A stretch of DNA of 64,000 nt, taken from positions 19,876-83,875 of the forward strand of contig DATAUV010000114.1 in NCBI GenBank assembly GCA_036268075.1, in the 5' to 3' direction. This stretch comes from DATARH01 sp036268075 (GTDB taxonomy: Bacteria > Pseudomonadota > Alphaproteobacteria > ATCC43930 > CGMCC-115725). Shown here one piece after another: positions 8,778 to 17,546 of this stretch (position 1 is its first letter; every line of letters starts with the position of its first letter). The position numbers were made by a program, and so were the translations under genes. Under the pieces are notes generated by a model that saw only the letters and a list, made by a program, of their open reading frames with translations, was not told where the DNA came from and ran no database searches.

Positions 8778-8876
8778 GATGTCGTCGGCGGCGGCATGAC
8801 GGTCGAGGCGGCGGCCGGCAAGGCGTTCAAGCGGGCCGACGAACTCTTTGCCAAATATCCGATCAACGAAAGTTGA
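8778..8876 (+). pseudogene. 3' relic of an ABC solute-binding protein gene
   Basis: Directly after the TonB receptor stop, 33 codons (starting DVVGGGMTVEAAAGKAF and ending ELFAKYPINES, then TGA) align without gaps to the C-terminus of the intact solute-binding protein at 9100-10479 (starting DIVNGGMKPADAADKAL and ending AIFAKYPMQQS). About half the residues are identical. There is no start and no upstream part, so this is the tail of a lost paralogue. Confidence 0.75.
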
Positions 8877-9099
8877 AGAGGCAAGGATTTAAGCGAGCGG
8901 TTCGCGCCTCTGCGCTTGCCCTTGGAAAACTGCGACATTATGACGTTGGGCCGGGCCGCAATATTCGATGAGCCCGGCCGAAGGAGTCGTGGTGATCGAT
9001 TGACCGGGGCGGACCGTCGGTAATAATGTGCCGCAGGCAAAAATGTAGGGTCGCCCGGCGGGTTCTGCGGGAGGCTGAAACAGGGGAAGGAGACGGACC

Positions 9100-10479
9100 G
9101 TGGTGATGTTTACTCGACGCTCGGTGCTTCGCAGCTCGTTGGCGATTGCCGCGACGGGAACTCTGGCGCGACCGCGCATCGCCAACGCGCAGGCCAAGAC
9201 CGCGACCGTCTGGTGGGTCCAGGGCTTTTTCCCGGAAGAAGACGAGGCATTCCGCACGCTGGCCTCCGGCTATGAAAAGGCAAGCGGCAACAAGCTCGAC
9301 TACAGCATCATCCCATTCGCCCCGATGCGGCAAAAGATCATCTCGGCGATCACCAGCGGCGTCGTCCCGGACGTGATGTACGCGACCCCGCCCGAGGTGG
9401 TGCCCGAGCAGGCGTGGGCAGGCAAGCTGGTCGACGTCACCGATGTGATCGAGACGCAGAAGGCCAATTTTCTGCCGGCCGCGATAAAGTCGGCGTTCTT
9501 CTATAATTCCGAGGAAAAAAAGCACAGCTACTACGGCGTGCCGTTCGAGGGCGGGGTGGTTCCGTTCCACATCTGGAAGGATCTGGTCGAGAAGGGCGGC
9601 GGCAAGATGTCGGAAATCCCCGACCGCTGGGACGCCTTTATCGACTACTTCATTCCGATCGAGAAAAAGCTGCGCGAAGGCGGCATGCGCCATCTGTACT
9701 CGTCGGCCTTTGTCGTCAGCACGATCGGCAACGACCCGCTGAATACATTTCACGCATTCCTGATCGCCTATGGCGGCGCGGGTCTCGTGTCCGAGGACGG
9801 CAAGCTGCACTCGACCGATCCGCAGGTGCGCCAGGCCGTCATCAAGGCGCTGGAAAAGTTGAGCAGTTTCTTCATCGACAAGCACATCCCGCCCGGCTCG
9901 GTGAACTGGAACGACGCCGACGACAACAACGCGTTCCATTCCAAGCTGTGCATCATGGATTACGACGGCACGCTGTCGACCGAGCTCGCGATGATCCATG
10001 ACGAGCAGGCCTATTACCACGACATGATCACGTGGCCGATGATGAAGGATAACAGCGGCAAGCAACTGCCCAGCATCTACGGCGTCAACAACGCGATCAT
10101 CGCGAAGGGCGCGAAAAACGTCGATGTGGCCAAGGATTTCCTGAAGTACGCGATCGAGCCCGACGTCAACAACGCCTACCTGAAGGGGGCGCTGTGCCGC
10201 TGGCTGCCGGTGTACGGCGAGACGGCCAAGAAGGACCCGTTCTGGACCGACCCCAAGGATCCGCACCGCGCGCCTTACGTGCTGCAGGGTCTGGACCGGC
10301 CGACGATACCCGAATTCTTCGTCTACAACGCGGCCTATGCGCAGTGCCGGACCGAGCACATTTTCAACGTCGCGTGGGCGGATATCGTCAATGGCGGTAT
10401 GAAACCGGCCGATGCCGCCGACAAAGCGTTGAAGAGGGCAGAAGCGATCTTCGCGAAATACCCGATGCAGCAGAGCTAA
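9100..10479 (+). CDS. ABC transporter extracellular solute-binding protein (family 1)
   Basis: Periplasmic binding protein of 459 aa for a sugar- or polyol-type ABC importer. The N-terminus is a twin-arginine-like signal (TRRSVLRSS, hydrophobic AIAATGTLA, cleavage near IANAQA). The body is of the family 1 binding-protein type: FAPMRQKIISAITSG, PDVMYATPPEVVPEQAW, YYGVPFEGGVVPF and GVNNAIIAKGAKN. The GTG at 9100 is preferred because AAGGAG lies 7 nt upstream; the in-frame ATG at 9106 would be too distant. Two permease genes follow within 10 bp. The ligand cannot be told. Confidence 0.92.
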   Translation: MVMFTRRSVLRSSLAIAATGTLARPRIANAQAKTATVWWVQGFFPEEDEAFRTLASGYEKASGNKLDYSIIPFAPMRQKIISAITSGVVPDVMYATPPEVVPEQAWAGKLVDVTDVIETQKANFLPAAIKSAFFYNSEEKKHSYYGVPFEGGVVPFHIWKDLVEKGGGKMSEIPDRWDAFIDYFIPIEKKLREGGMRHLYSSAFVVSTIGNDPLNTFHAFLIAYGGAGLVSEDGKLHSTDPQVRQAVIKALEKLSSFFIDKHIPPGSVNWNDADDNNAFHSKLCIMDYDGTLSTELAMIHDEQAYYHDMITWPMMKDNSGKQLPSIYGVNNAIIAKGAKNVDVAKDFLKYAIEPDVNNAYLKGALCRWLPVYGETAKKDPFWTDPKDPHRAPYVLQGLDRPTIPEFFVYNAAYAQCRTEHIFNVAWADIVNGGMKPADAADKALKRAEAIFAKYPMQQS

Positions 10480-10488
10480 GAGGCTAGA

Positions 10489-11403
10489 ATGGACGCGACC
10501 CAGGTAATTGAAACCGGCCGCGGCAGGGCGGGAACCCGCCCGCGGCGGCGCGCGTGGCGTGGCGGGCTGCAAGGTTCGGAATACACCTGGGCGATCGCCT
10601 TCGTAATCCCGTACATCGCGGTGTTCATCGCCTTTGTCGCGTATCCGGTCGTGTTCGGGCTGTGGCTCGGCAGCGACCCGAAGCTGTATGCCGAATTGTG
10701 GGACGATCCCGTCTATAAGATGTCGGTGATCAATACGATCCTCTATCTGGTCATCGGCGTGAACGTGAAGATGTTCCTGGCGCTCTTGCTGTCGGGATTC
10801 TTCATGCGGCCGGGCTGGTGGGTCAAAGGGTTGCTGATGGTCTACGTGCTGCCGTGGGCGGTGCCGGCGCTGCCGACCTTTATCTCGATCCACTGGATGC
10901 TCAACAGCGACTACGGCTTTATCAACAACGCCCTCTATGACCTTTTCCACATGGACGGGCCGGCCTGGCTCGACCAGCGCTGGCTCGCGATGGGGTCGGT
11001 GATCGCGTCGTACATCTGGAAGAACATGCCGTTCTGGACCGTGATCCTGCTCGCGGGCCGGATGGCGATCCCCGAGGACATCCGCGAGGCGGCCAAGATC
11101 GACGGGGCGACCGGGATCAAGAGCTTTACGCTCATCACCTTCCCGATGCTCGCCAACCTCTATCTGGTGTGCACGCTGCTTTCGACGATCTTCACGGTCG
11201 GCGACTTCAACACCTCGACCTTCGTCTCCGGCGGCGGCCCGGCCTTCTCGACCTATGTGCTGGCGACCCTCGGCATCCGCGACGCGTTCGACCTGGCACA
11301 GCCCCGGCTCGGCGTCGCCGCGGTGATGACGGCGCTGCCGCTGATCATTCCCTTGGTGATCATCTTGATGCGCAAACTCCGGACCGCACAGGTGCAGCTA
11401 TGA
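10489..11403 (+). CDS. ABC sugar-type permease 1 (MalF/UgpA-like)
   Basis: Inner-membrane permease of 304 aa. After a basic cytoplasmic N-terminus (RPRRRAWRGG) come about six transmembrane helices (for example YTWAIAFVIPYIAVFIAFVAY and LLMVYVLPWAVPALPTFI). The cytoplasmic EAA loop that docks the ATPase reads EDIREAAKIDGATGIKSF. The gene starts 10 bp after the binding-protein stop, and its TGA overlaps the next permease start (ATGA). It should pair with that permease to form the channel. Confidence 0.92.
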   Translation: MDATQVIETGRGRAGTRPRRRAWRGGLQGSEYTWAIAFVIPYIAVFIAFVAYPVVFGLWLGSDPKLYAELWDDPVYKMSVINTILYLVIGVNVKMFLALLLSGFFMRPGWWVKGLLMVYVLPWAVPALPTFISIHWMLNSDYGFINNALYDLFHMDGPAWLDQRWLAMGSVIASYIWKNMPFWTVILLAGRMAIPEDIREAAKIDGATGIKSFTLITFPMLANLYLVCTLLSTIFTVGDFNTSTFVSGGGPAFSTYVLATLGIRDAFDLAQPRLGVAAVMTALPLIIPLVIILMRKLRTAQVQL

Positions 11404-12314
11404 CCGTCGTCACGGCCCCCAATCTCAACGTCGCGGCGGCGCGCGACACGGCCCATTCGATGCGCCGCTCGGCCCGGCGGCAGCGCTACCTCCTCAACGC
11501 CGGCTCGGCCGTGCTCGGCGTCGTGCTGATGATCTGGACGCTGCTGCCGCTCTACAACATCGTCATGGTCTCGATCGAGGGCCACAATGACGTGTTCAGC
11601 AACCGCCTGTGGCCGGAAGACCCGACGATCGCCGCGTATGGCGTCGTGGTGCACCAGGGCCATTGGTATCTCGAGTATTTCTGGCACCAGTACGGCAACA
11701 GCATCTATGTCGGCGTCGCGGTCACGTTCCTGACCCTGCTGATCAGCTCGATGACCAGCTTTTCGATCGGGCGGATGCGGCTGAAGCACGGCTGGCTCCT
11801 GACCAACACCGCGCTGCTGACCTATGTGATCCCGGCCTCGTTCCTCGCGATCCCGTTCTATCGGATCATGCAGAATTACGGGCTGACCAATAACCTGTGG
11901 TCGGTGATCGCGGCGATGGTGACCTTTGCCACGCCCTACGCGATCTTCATCTTCCAGAATTACGGCGCCAGCATCCCGCTGGAGCTCGACGAATCGGCCC
12001 GCATCGACGGCGCCACGCCGTGGCAGATCTATTACAAGATCTACCTGCCGCTGATGGCGCCGGCGCTGGTCGCGGTCGGCACCTATGCGCTGCTCCTCGC
12101 CTGGAACGAGTACCTCTACCAGTTCCTCCTGTTGTCGGATAAGCGCAGCATGACCGTGCCGGTCGCGCTGGCGCAGTTCCTCAACAGCGACGAGGCGCCG
12201 TGGAATTACATGATGGCGACGGCGATCGTCTACGCGATCCCCCCGGTCGCGGCCTATTACGCCTTCCGCCAGAAGATGACGGGCGGGCTCACGATGGGCG
12301 GCGTCAAAGGGTAG
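11400..12314 (+). CDS. ABC sugar-type permease 2 (MalG/UgpE-like)
   Basis: Inner-membrane permease of 304 aa, partner of the preceding one. The ATG overlaps the upstream stop (ATGA), so translation is probably coupled; the open frame further upstream is only the shadow of permease 1. It has about six helices (SAVLGVVLMIWTLLPLYNIV, LTYVIPASFLAIPFY and others) and the EAA loop ELDESARIDGATPWQIYYKIYLP. No ABC ATPase gene follows, so the system must borrow a shared MsmK/UgpC-type ATPase or have its ATPase elsewhere. A hairpin lies 34 bp downstream. Confidence 0.92.
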   Translation: MTVVTAPNLNVAAARDTAHSMRRSARRQRYLLNAGSAVLGVVLMIWTLLPLYNIVMVSIEGHNDVFSNRLWPEDPTIAAYGVVVHQGHWYLEYFWHQYGNSIYVGVAVTFLTLLISSMTSFSIGRMRLKHGWLLTNTALLTYVIPASFLAIPFYRIMQNYGLTNNLWSVIAAMVTFATPYAIFIFQNYGASIPLELDESARIDGATPWQIYYKIYLPLMAPALVAVGTYALLLAWNEYLYQFLLLSDKRSMTVPVALAQFLNSDEAPWNYMMATAIVYAIPPVAAYYAFRQKMTGGLTMGGVKG

Positions 12315-12347
12315 CCGCAAGCGCCGCGGCAACGCGGCACAAACCAG

Positions 12348-12381
12348 ACGGGCGCATGGAGACTATCCGCGCGCCCGTTTT
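12348..12381 (+). terminator. Putative terminator of the ABC operon
   Basis: A stem ACGGGCGC/GCGCCCGT with a 15-nt loop, directly followed by a short T run (TTTT at 12378-12381). Its position just after the last permease gene fits transcription termination. The loop is long and the T run short, so strength is uncertain. Confidence 0.5.
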
Positions 12382-12427
12382 GCGTTATAAGGCGGCCGGA
12401 AACCCTTTGCGTGAGGAGAGGCCGCCA

Positions 12428-12814
12428 ATGGCGCCGGAGCTCAAGCTGCTGTTGTGGTGTGTGGCGTTGACCTTTATCGAGGTCGTCGTCGCCGCGCTCG
12501 CCGCCAACGGACAGCTCGGCCTGCCCGTGCTGGCGGGCAATCGCGAGGGGTTGCCGCGCCTGACCGGCTTCGCCGGCCGGGCCCAGCGCGCGCATCTCAA
12601 CATGCTGGAAAGCCTGCCGCTGTTTATCGCGCTCGTCGCGATCGCCTGCATCGCCAGCAAGACCGACGCGACCACGCTGCTCGGCGCCCGATTGTTCTTC
12701 TGGGGCCGCCTTGCGCACTGGCTGATCTACCTCGCCGGCATCCCCTGGCTGCGCACGCTCGCCTGGGCGGTGTCGGTGGTGGGGATGGTGCTGATCTTTA
12801 TTCGGCTGGTGTAG
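12428..12814 (+). CDS. MAPEG family membrane protein
   Basis: A 128-aa integral membrane protein of the MAPEG superfamily (membrane proteins linked to eicosanoid and glutathione metabolism). Four hydrophobic helices are visible: LLLWCVALTFIEVVVAAL, the ESLPLFIALVAIACIA stretch, ARLFFWGRLAHWLIYLAG and the C-terminal LAWAVSVVGMVLIFIRLV. The conserved RAQRAHLNMLESLPLF motif is present. GAGGAG lies about 10 nt before the ATG. Bacterial members often have unknown substrates; peroxidase or glutathione transferase activity is possible. Its 3' end overlaps the convergent exporter gene by 17 bp. Confidence 0.88.
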   Translation: MAPELKLLLWCVALTFIEVVVAALAANGQLGLPVLAGNREGLPRLTGFAGRAQRAHLNMLESLPLFIALVAIACIASKTDATTLLGARLFFWGRLAHWLIYLAGIPWLRTLAWAVSVVGMVLIFIRLV

Positions 12815-14057
12815 CGGCGGGCTTGGCCGCGCCGGGCGCGGTCGGGGTCCCGATATTCGGCAGGAACGCGGTCAACAGGCCGATCAGCGGCAGGAACGCA
12901 CAGACGTGATACACCGCGTCGATGCCCGCCGTGTCGGCGAGCTTGCCGAGCACCGCCGCGCCGACCCCCGCCAGTCCGAATGACAGGCCGAAGAACAGCC
13001 CCGAGATCATGCCGATCTTTCCCGGCACGAGGTCGAGCGCGTAGACGACGATCGCCGAGGTCGCCGAGGCGAGGATCAGGCCGATCGCCACGATCAGGAT
13101 GCCGGTCCAGAACAGGCCGACATAGGGCAGCACCATCGTGAACGGGATGACCCCGACGATCGAGCCCCAGATCACGTATTTGCGGCCGATCTTGTCGCCG
13201 AGCGGACCGCCGATCAGCGTGCCGACCGCGATCGAGGCCAGGAACGCGAACAGGTGGATTTGCGCGCTCGCGACCGAAACATGGAATTTGCTGATCAGGT
13301 AGAAGATGTAATAGCTGCTGATGCTGGCCTGGTAGAACGCCTTCGAGAAGATCAGCGACAAGAGGATCACCAGCGACCACACGATCTTGCGCCGCGATAA
13401 ATCGGTGCGCATGGCGCCCTGGCGAGCCCGGCCGCGCATCGGTGGCACCGCGTGCTCCTTGCGGTACCAGTTGCCGACGCCGAACAGGACCGTCATCGCG
13501 ACCAGCGCCGCGCCCGAAAACCAGCCGACGCTGCCCTGCCCGCGCGGGATCACGATAAACGCGGCGAGGATCGGCCCCAGCGCCGAGCCGACATTGCCGC
13601 CGACCTGGAACAGCGACTGCGCGAGCCCATGCCGCCCGCCCGACGCCATCCGCGCGACCCGTGATGCCTCGGGGTGGAACACCGCCGACCCGACCCCGAC
13701 CAAGGCCGCGGCCACCAGCAACAGATGGAAATTGCTCGCATTCGCCAGCATCAACAGGCCGATAAACGTCGACCCCATCCCGGCGGCCAGCGAATAGGGT
13801 TGCGGCCGCCAATCGGCAACGAGGCCGACGATCGGCTGCAGCAGCGACGAGGTCACCTGCATGACCAGCGTGATGAGGCCGATCTGCGCGAAGCTGAGGC
13901 TGAAGCTGTCCTTGAGCATCGGATACAGCGCCGGCACCAGCGACTGCATCGTGTCGTTGAGGAAATGCGAAAAGCTGAGCGACAGGATGATCGAAAATAT
14001 CGTCGCCTCCGCCACCCGGTGCGACCCGTTCCGCTCGACCGATACCTCGGTGCTCAT
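12798..14057 (-). CDS. fsr: MFS exporter, Fsr (fosmidomycin resistance) type
   Basis: A 419-aa major-facilitator exporter with about 12 transmembrane helices. Fsr-family signatures include FSHFLNDTMQSLVPALYPMLK at helix 1, the loop VADWRPQPYSL, GSAVFHPEASRVA in helix 4-5 and FQVGGNVGSALGP. The second half has GGPLGDKIGRKYVIWGS, the repeated MFS loop. The ATG at 14057 begins the hydrophilic leader MSTEVSVERNG. The family is named for fosmidomycin efflux, but natural substrates of environmental members are mostly unknown. It faces the enoyl reductase gene divergently across a palindromic repeat. Confidence 0.9.
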   Translation of the reverse strand: MSTEVSVERNGSHRVAEATIFSIILSLSFSHFLNDTMQSLVPALYPMLKDSFSLSFAQIGLITLVMQVTSSLLQPIVGLVADWRPQPYSLAAGMGSTFIGLLMLANASNFHLLLVAAALVGVGSAVFHPEASRVARMASGGRHGLAQSLFQVGGNVGSALGPILAAFIVIPRGQGSVGWFSGAALVAMTVLFGVGNWYRKEHAVPPMRGRARQGAMRTDLSRRKIVWSLVILLSLIFSKAFYQASISSYYIFYLISKFHVSVASAQIHLFAFLASIAVGTLIGGPLGDKIGRKYVIWGSIVGVIPFTMVLPYVGLFWTGILIVAIGLILASATSAIVVYALDLVPGKIGMISGLFFGLSFGLAGVGAAVLGKLADTAGIDAVYHVCAFLPLIGLLTAFLPNIGTPTAPGAAKPAATPAE

Positions 14058-14160
14058 CACCCGCCGCCTTAAACCGCTTGTTGTTGCCGCGACAATAAAC
14101 CAAACACCCAAGCAACTTCACGGCTCCCCGCCCGCATGGCAGCCATCCACATCTCTTGAA

Positions 14161-14281
14161 GGCGCGCGAAGCGCAAGGATTTTCACAATGAGGCAGTGAG
14201 GCAGTGAGGCAGTGAGTGGGACGCCCCGGCTTCTCACTGCCTCACTGCCTCATTGTGGTTCAAATCGGCTGCGCCGCGAAG
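14161..14281. repeat. Octamer-array hairpin, copy 1
   Basis: A long inverted repeat whose arms are tandem arrays of an 8-bp unit. The left arm has CACAATGAGGCAG and then further TGAGGCAG units (about three in all). The right arm has CTCACTGC units ending CTCATTGTG. GCGCGAAGCGCAAGGATT and AATCGGCTGCGCCGCG flank it as imperfect outer arms. It lies in the divergent promoter region between the exporter and enoyl reductase genes. Copies 2 and 3 are at 22178 and 24026. Confidence 0.85.
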
Positions 14282-14346
14282 AAAGCCTTCGTGTTCTTCG
14301 CGCCTTCGTGGTGAAAATCCGGATGGATCGGAACGGGAGTCGCGGG

Positions 14347-15336
14347 ATGAAGAAAGTCGAGATCGCCGGATATGGCGCGCCGGAAGAGGTTGCGCATTGC
14401 GTCGACGCGCCCGAGCTCGGCGCGCCGGGGCCGGACGAGGTGGTGTTCGACGTGCTCGCCTTTCCGATCAACCCGGCCGATTTGTCGTTCTGCCGCGGCA
14501 ATTACCGTCTGCACCCGACCCTGCCGGCGACACCCGGAGCCGAGTGCGTCGGGCGAATCACCGCGGTCGGCGCCGGCGTCACCGGGCTCAAGCCGGGCGA
14601 CATCGTCATCAACATGCAGCGCGAGAACTGGGCCGCCGGCCGGCGCGTCAAGGCGGCGGATGCGGTGCCGATCCCCAGCGGGCTCGACCTTGCCCAGGCG
14701 GCGATGCTGCGGATCAACCCGCCGACCTCGCTGTTGCTGCTCGAAGACCACGTCAAGCTCGGCCGCGGCGACTGGGTGATCCAGAATGTCGCCAATTCCG
14801 CGGTCGGCCGGCATTTGATCGTGCTGGCGCATCAGCGCGGCATCCGCACGATCAACGTCGTCCGCCGCGGCGATGTCGGCGACCTTCTGCGCGGGCTCGG
14901 CGCCGAATCGGTGATCGAGGACGGCCCCGACCTCGCCGAGCGCGCCCGCGCGGCGGCCGGCGGCGCGCCGATCCGGCTCGGCATCGACGCGATCTCCGGC
15001 GACGCGACCCGCCGCATCATGCAATGCGTCGCCGATGCGGGGGTGACGGTCAATTACGGCGGCCTCTCGGGCGACGACCCGGGGGTCGACCGGCCGTCGC
15101 TCGGCGTGCGCGGGGTGAGCCTGATGGGGTTCATGCTCGGCCGCGGGCTCGCCAAGCGCAGCCCGGAGGCGGTGCGCGCGCTCTACGCCGATCTCGCCAA
15201 CCAGCTCAGCGACAAGCGGCTGCAGGCGCCGATCGACACGACCTACCCGATCGAAGAGATCAAACAGGCGCTGGCCCATGCGCAGAAGGCCGGAAGGAAC
15301 GGCAAGATCCTGGTGCTGCCGCACGGGAAGCTGTGA
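14347..15336 (+). CDS. Zinc-type dehydrogenase / 2-enoyl thioester reductase (MECR-like)
   Basis: A 329-aa medium-chain reductase. The N-terminal GroES-like domain includes NPADLSFCRGNY and PGAECVGRITAVG. The Rossmann domain carries the MECR-like signature QNVANSAVGRHLIVLA followed by NVVRR, and MLRINPPTSLLLLE, typical of mitochondrial-type trans-2-enoyl-CoA/ACP reductases that use NADPH. The usual zinc-binding cysteines of alcohol dehydrogenases are absent. The ATG at 14347 gives MKKVEIAGYG. It may act in fatty-acid synthesis or detoxify enones; the gene stands alone. Confidence 0.85.
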   Translation: MKKVEIAGYGAPEEVAHCVDAPELGAPGPDEVVFDVLAFPINPADLSFCRGNYRLHPTLPATPGAECVGRITAVGAGVTGLKPGDIVINMQRENWAAGRRVKAADAVPIPSGLDLAQAAMLRINPPTSLLLLEDHVKLGRGDWVIQNVANSAVGRHLIVLAHQRGIRTINVVRRGDVGDLLRGLGAESVIEDGPDLAERARAAAGGAPIRLGIDAISGDATRRIMQCVADAGVTVNYGGLSGDDPGVDRPSLGVRGVSLMGFMLGRGLAKRSPEAVRALYADLANQLSDKRLQAPIDTTYPIEEIKQALAHAQKAGRNGKILVLPHGKL

Positions 15337-15345
15337 GGAAAACCC

Positions 15346-15720
15346 TCACTCCGCCGCGGCGGTACAGCCCTCGATCTTGATCCGGTTGACCTTGCGGACG
15401 GCGCCGTCGGGGGTGTTGTAGACGTCGCAGCGATCGCCGACGTGCAGGATGCGCTCGACCGGGAAGCTGATGGTCTTGTTGTTGCTGCCAAAGGTCACGT
15501 CGAGACTGTCGCCGATCTTGATATGGACCGGGATCGCGACGTGACGGTAGCTCCAGCACGAGGTGTAGACGAGCCAATCGCGGCACATGATCAGCCGGCC
15601 GGTGCCCGGCGTATCGATCGTCTTGACCGGATCAGCCGCGAAGGCCGCGACCGCGAGCCCGGCGACGGCCAACGCCGTCAGCCCGCCCCTGAGCGATCTC
15701 ACCCAACCCCATCCGGGCAT
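15346..15720 (-). CDS. Secreted hypothetical protein
   Basis: A 124-aa protein from the ATG at 15720. It has a signal peptide (basic WVRSLRG, hydrophobic LTALAVAGLAVAAFAA) and a small mature domain of about 95 residues with four cysteines (MCRDW, TSCWSYR, DRCDVY, EGCTA) that may form disulfides. Predicted mostly beta. I do not recognise the family. It lies about 60 bp downstream of the alpha/beta hydrolase gene on the same strand and may be the last gene of that operon. Confidence 0.65.
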   Translation of the reverse strand: MPGWGWVRSLRGGLTALAVAGLAVAAFAADPVKTIDTPGTGRLIMCRDWLVYTSCWSYRHVAIPVHIKIGDSLDVTFGSNNKTISFPVERILHVGDRCDVYNTPDGAVRKVNRIKIEGCTAAAE

Positions 15721-15781
15721 CCGATCAACCCCCGTCAATCCGACACCGCAATCCGACGCCACAATCCGAGACCGCGCCTCG

Positions 15782-16567
15782 CTACGGATGGATCACCGTC
15801 TCGGTCCGGCTGATCACAAACGCCTCGCGCCGCTCGATAAAATCACCGACCGCGTCGGCAAACGCCTCCGGCCGGTCGGTGCCGATCGCGTGTCCGGCAT
15901 CGTATACCAGCACAAGATTGCAGGTCGGGATCAACTCTTTGTAAAACCGCCCCATGCTCGGCGGGATGACCCGGTCGAGCGTGCCGAACAGCACGAGCGT
16001 CGGCACCGCGAGGTCGCCCATCCGGCGTTCGAGCTCGGGGTCGCGTCCCGGTCCGCTCAACCGCCGCACCAGCGCCTGGGTCTGGTCGCGGATCGCCGCC
16101 GGGACCGGCGGCAGCGGCGGCACCCGCTCGGGATGGGCGAACAGCATCCGCGCCATCTCCTCCGGCGTGCCGGACGGCGCCCGCGTTCCCTCGGGCCGGA
16201 TCGCCGCCGGCGCGTCGAGGATCAGCGCCTTGAGCCGCTCCGGATGCTGCACCGCGAGCCACACCGCGGTCCGCCCGCCAAACGAGGTGCCCCACAGATT
16301 GACGTCGGTGAGGCCCAGCGCCGAGATCGCCTGCGCCATCGTCGACGCGAGCTCGGCGATGTTGGCGCTCTTCGCGTTCTCGGCCGAGGTGCCGAACCCC
16401 GGCATCTCGAACGCGACCACCCGGTTGTGCTGCGCCAGGAGGTCGTGCGCCGGGCTCAGCCGGAGCCCGCCGGCGCCGTGCAGATGCACCAGAACCGGTC
16501 CTTCACCCGCCTCCATGTAGCGGATGCGGAACCCGTCGGCCTCGACGAAACGCTCGGTGAAGGCCAT
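15782..16567 (-). CDS. Alpha/beta hydrolase
   Basis: A 261-aa serine hydrolase with the canonical fold: oxyanion-region LHGAGG, nucleophile elbow GTSFGG, acid in FGTLDRVIPP and catalytic His in DAGHAIG. Start ATG overlaps the stop of the luciferase-like gene (TGATG), so the two are co-translated and probably act on the same compound, the hydrolase opening an ester or lactone or cleaving a C-C bond of an oxidised product. The substrate is not known. Confidence 0.9.
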   Translation of the reverse strand: MAFTERFVEADGFRIRYMEAGEGPVLVHLHGAGGLRLSPAHDLLAQHNRVVAFEMPGFGTSAENAKSANIAELASTMAQAISALGLTDVNLWGTSFGGRTAVWLAVQHPERLKALILDAPAAIRPEGTRAPSGTPEEMARMLFAHPERVPPLPPVPAAIRDQTQALVRRLSGPGRDPELERRMGDLAVPTLVLFGTLDRVIPPSMGRFYKELIPTCNLVLVYDAGHAIGTDRPEAFADAVGDFIERREAFVISRTETVIHP

Positions 16568-17412
16568 CAGGCGTTGACCTGGCGGTTGAGTTTGGCCCAA
16601 CGGTCGAGGATCGGCAGGATGTCGTCGCGCTTGTCCGACATCAGCGTCACGTTGACCGCGTCGACGCCGAGATCGCGGAAATTCTTCAGCTTGTCCGCGT
16701 CTTCCGGCGCACCGCCGAGGCGGAGCGACAGCGTCTTCGGGTCGCGGCCCTTTTCCTGCGCCATCTTGTGGTAGGCCGGGATGTAGATCGCCGGATCGCC
16801 CGCCGCGGCGTTCGGATACCAGCCGTCGCCATAGCGGATCGCCCGTCGCGCGCCGTAAGGGAAGGCGCCGCCGAGGATGATCGGCGGGTGCGGCTTTTGC
16901 ACGGGCTTGGGCCAGGTCATCATCTGCGGCACCTTGACGATGTCGCCGTTGTACTCGGCCTTGGATTTGGTCCAGATCTCCTTCATCGCCTCCATCTGCT
17001 CGCGCATCTTTTGCATGCGCGTCGCGAAGACGGTGCCGTGCGCCTCGATCTCCTCGACATTCCAGCCGCCGCCGATGCCGAAGATGAACCGCCCGCCCGA
17101 GGTTTGGTCGATCGAGGCGACGAGCTTCGCGGTCTGGATCGTGTCGCGCTGGATCACGAGGGCGATGCCGGTCGCGAGCTTCAGCTTTTTCGTCGCCGCG
17201 CCGACCACCGCCAGCGTCACGAACGGGTCCATTACGTCGTAATAGCGCTTGTGCAACTCGCCCCCGCCGGGCGCCGGCGTCACCCGCGGTACCGGGATAT
17301 GCGAATGCTCGGCCGCCCACACCGAGTCGAACCCGCGCTCCTCAAGCGCGACGCCGAGCTCGGCCGGGGTGATCGAATAGTCGGTAAAGAAGATCGAAGC
17401 GCCGAATTCCAT
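16567..17412 (-). CDS. LLM-class flavin-dependent oxidoreductase
   Basis: A 281-aa luciferase-like TIM-barrel flavoprotein (F420/FMN subgroup). Signatures: GFDSVWAAEHSHIP near the N-terminus, a KLATGIALVIQRD strand, the glycine-rich GRFIFGIGGGWNVEE, and HPPIILGGAFPYGARR in the C-terminal half. It is the first of two overlapping genes with the hydrolase downstream. Whether it uses F420H2 or FMNH2 cannot be decided from sequence by eye. Confidence 0.9.
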   Translation of the reverse strand: MEFGASIFFTDYSITPAELGVALEERGFDSVWAAEHSHIPVPRVTPAPGGGELHKRYYDVMDPFVTLAVVGAATKKLKLATGIALVIQRDTIQTAKLVASIDQTSGGRFIFGIGGGWNVEEIEAHGTVFATRMQKMREQMEAMKEIWTKSKAEYNGDIVKVPQMMTWPKPVQKPHPPIILGGAFPYGARRAIRYGDGWYPNAAAGDPAIYIPAYHKMAQEKGRDPKTLSLRLGGAPEDADKLKNFRDLGVDAVNVTLMSDKRDDILPILDRWAKLNRQVNA

Positions 17413-17433
17413 CGTTCAGTCCTTTTTGGAACG

Positions 17434-17512
17434 CGTCGCCCCCGCGAAGGCGGGGGTCCAGGGGCAAGCGACGACGCGGCTGCCCTGGGTTCCCGCCCTC
17501 GCGGGAATGACG
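17434..17512. repeat. REP-like palindrome (CCCCCGCGAAGGCGGGGG), copy 1
   Basis: Two hairpins in inverted orientation: the left with CCCCCGCGAAGGCGGGGG and the right with TTCCCGCCCTCGCGGGAA, ending TGACG. Related copies lie at 21274, 25374, 31247 and 50031. It separates two luciferase-like genes of the same strand. Confidence 0.8.
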
Positions 17513-17546
17513 AGTGATAAGTGGCGGAGAACCGTCATCTCCGAGT

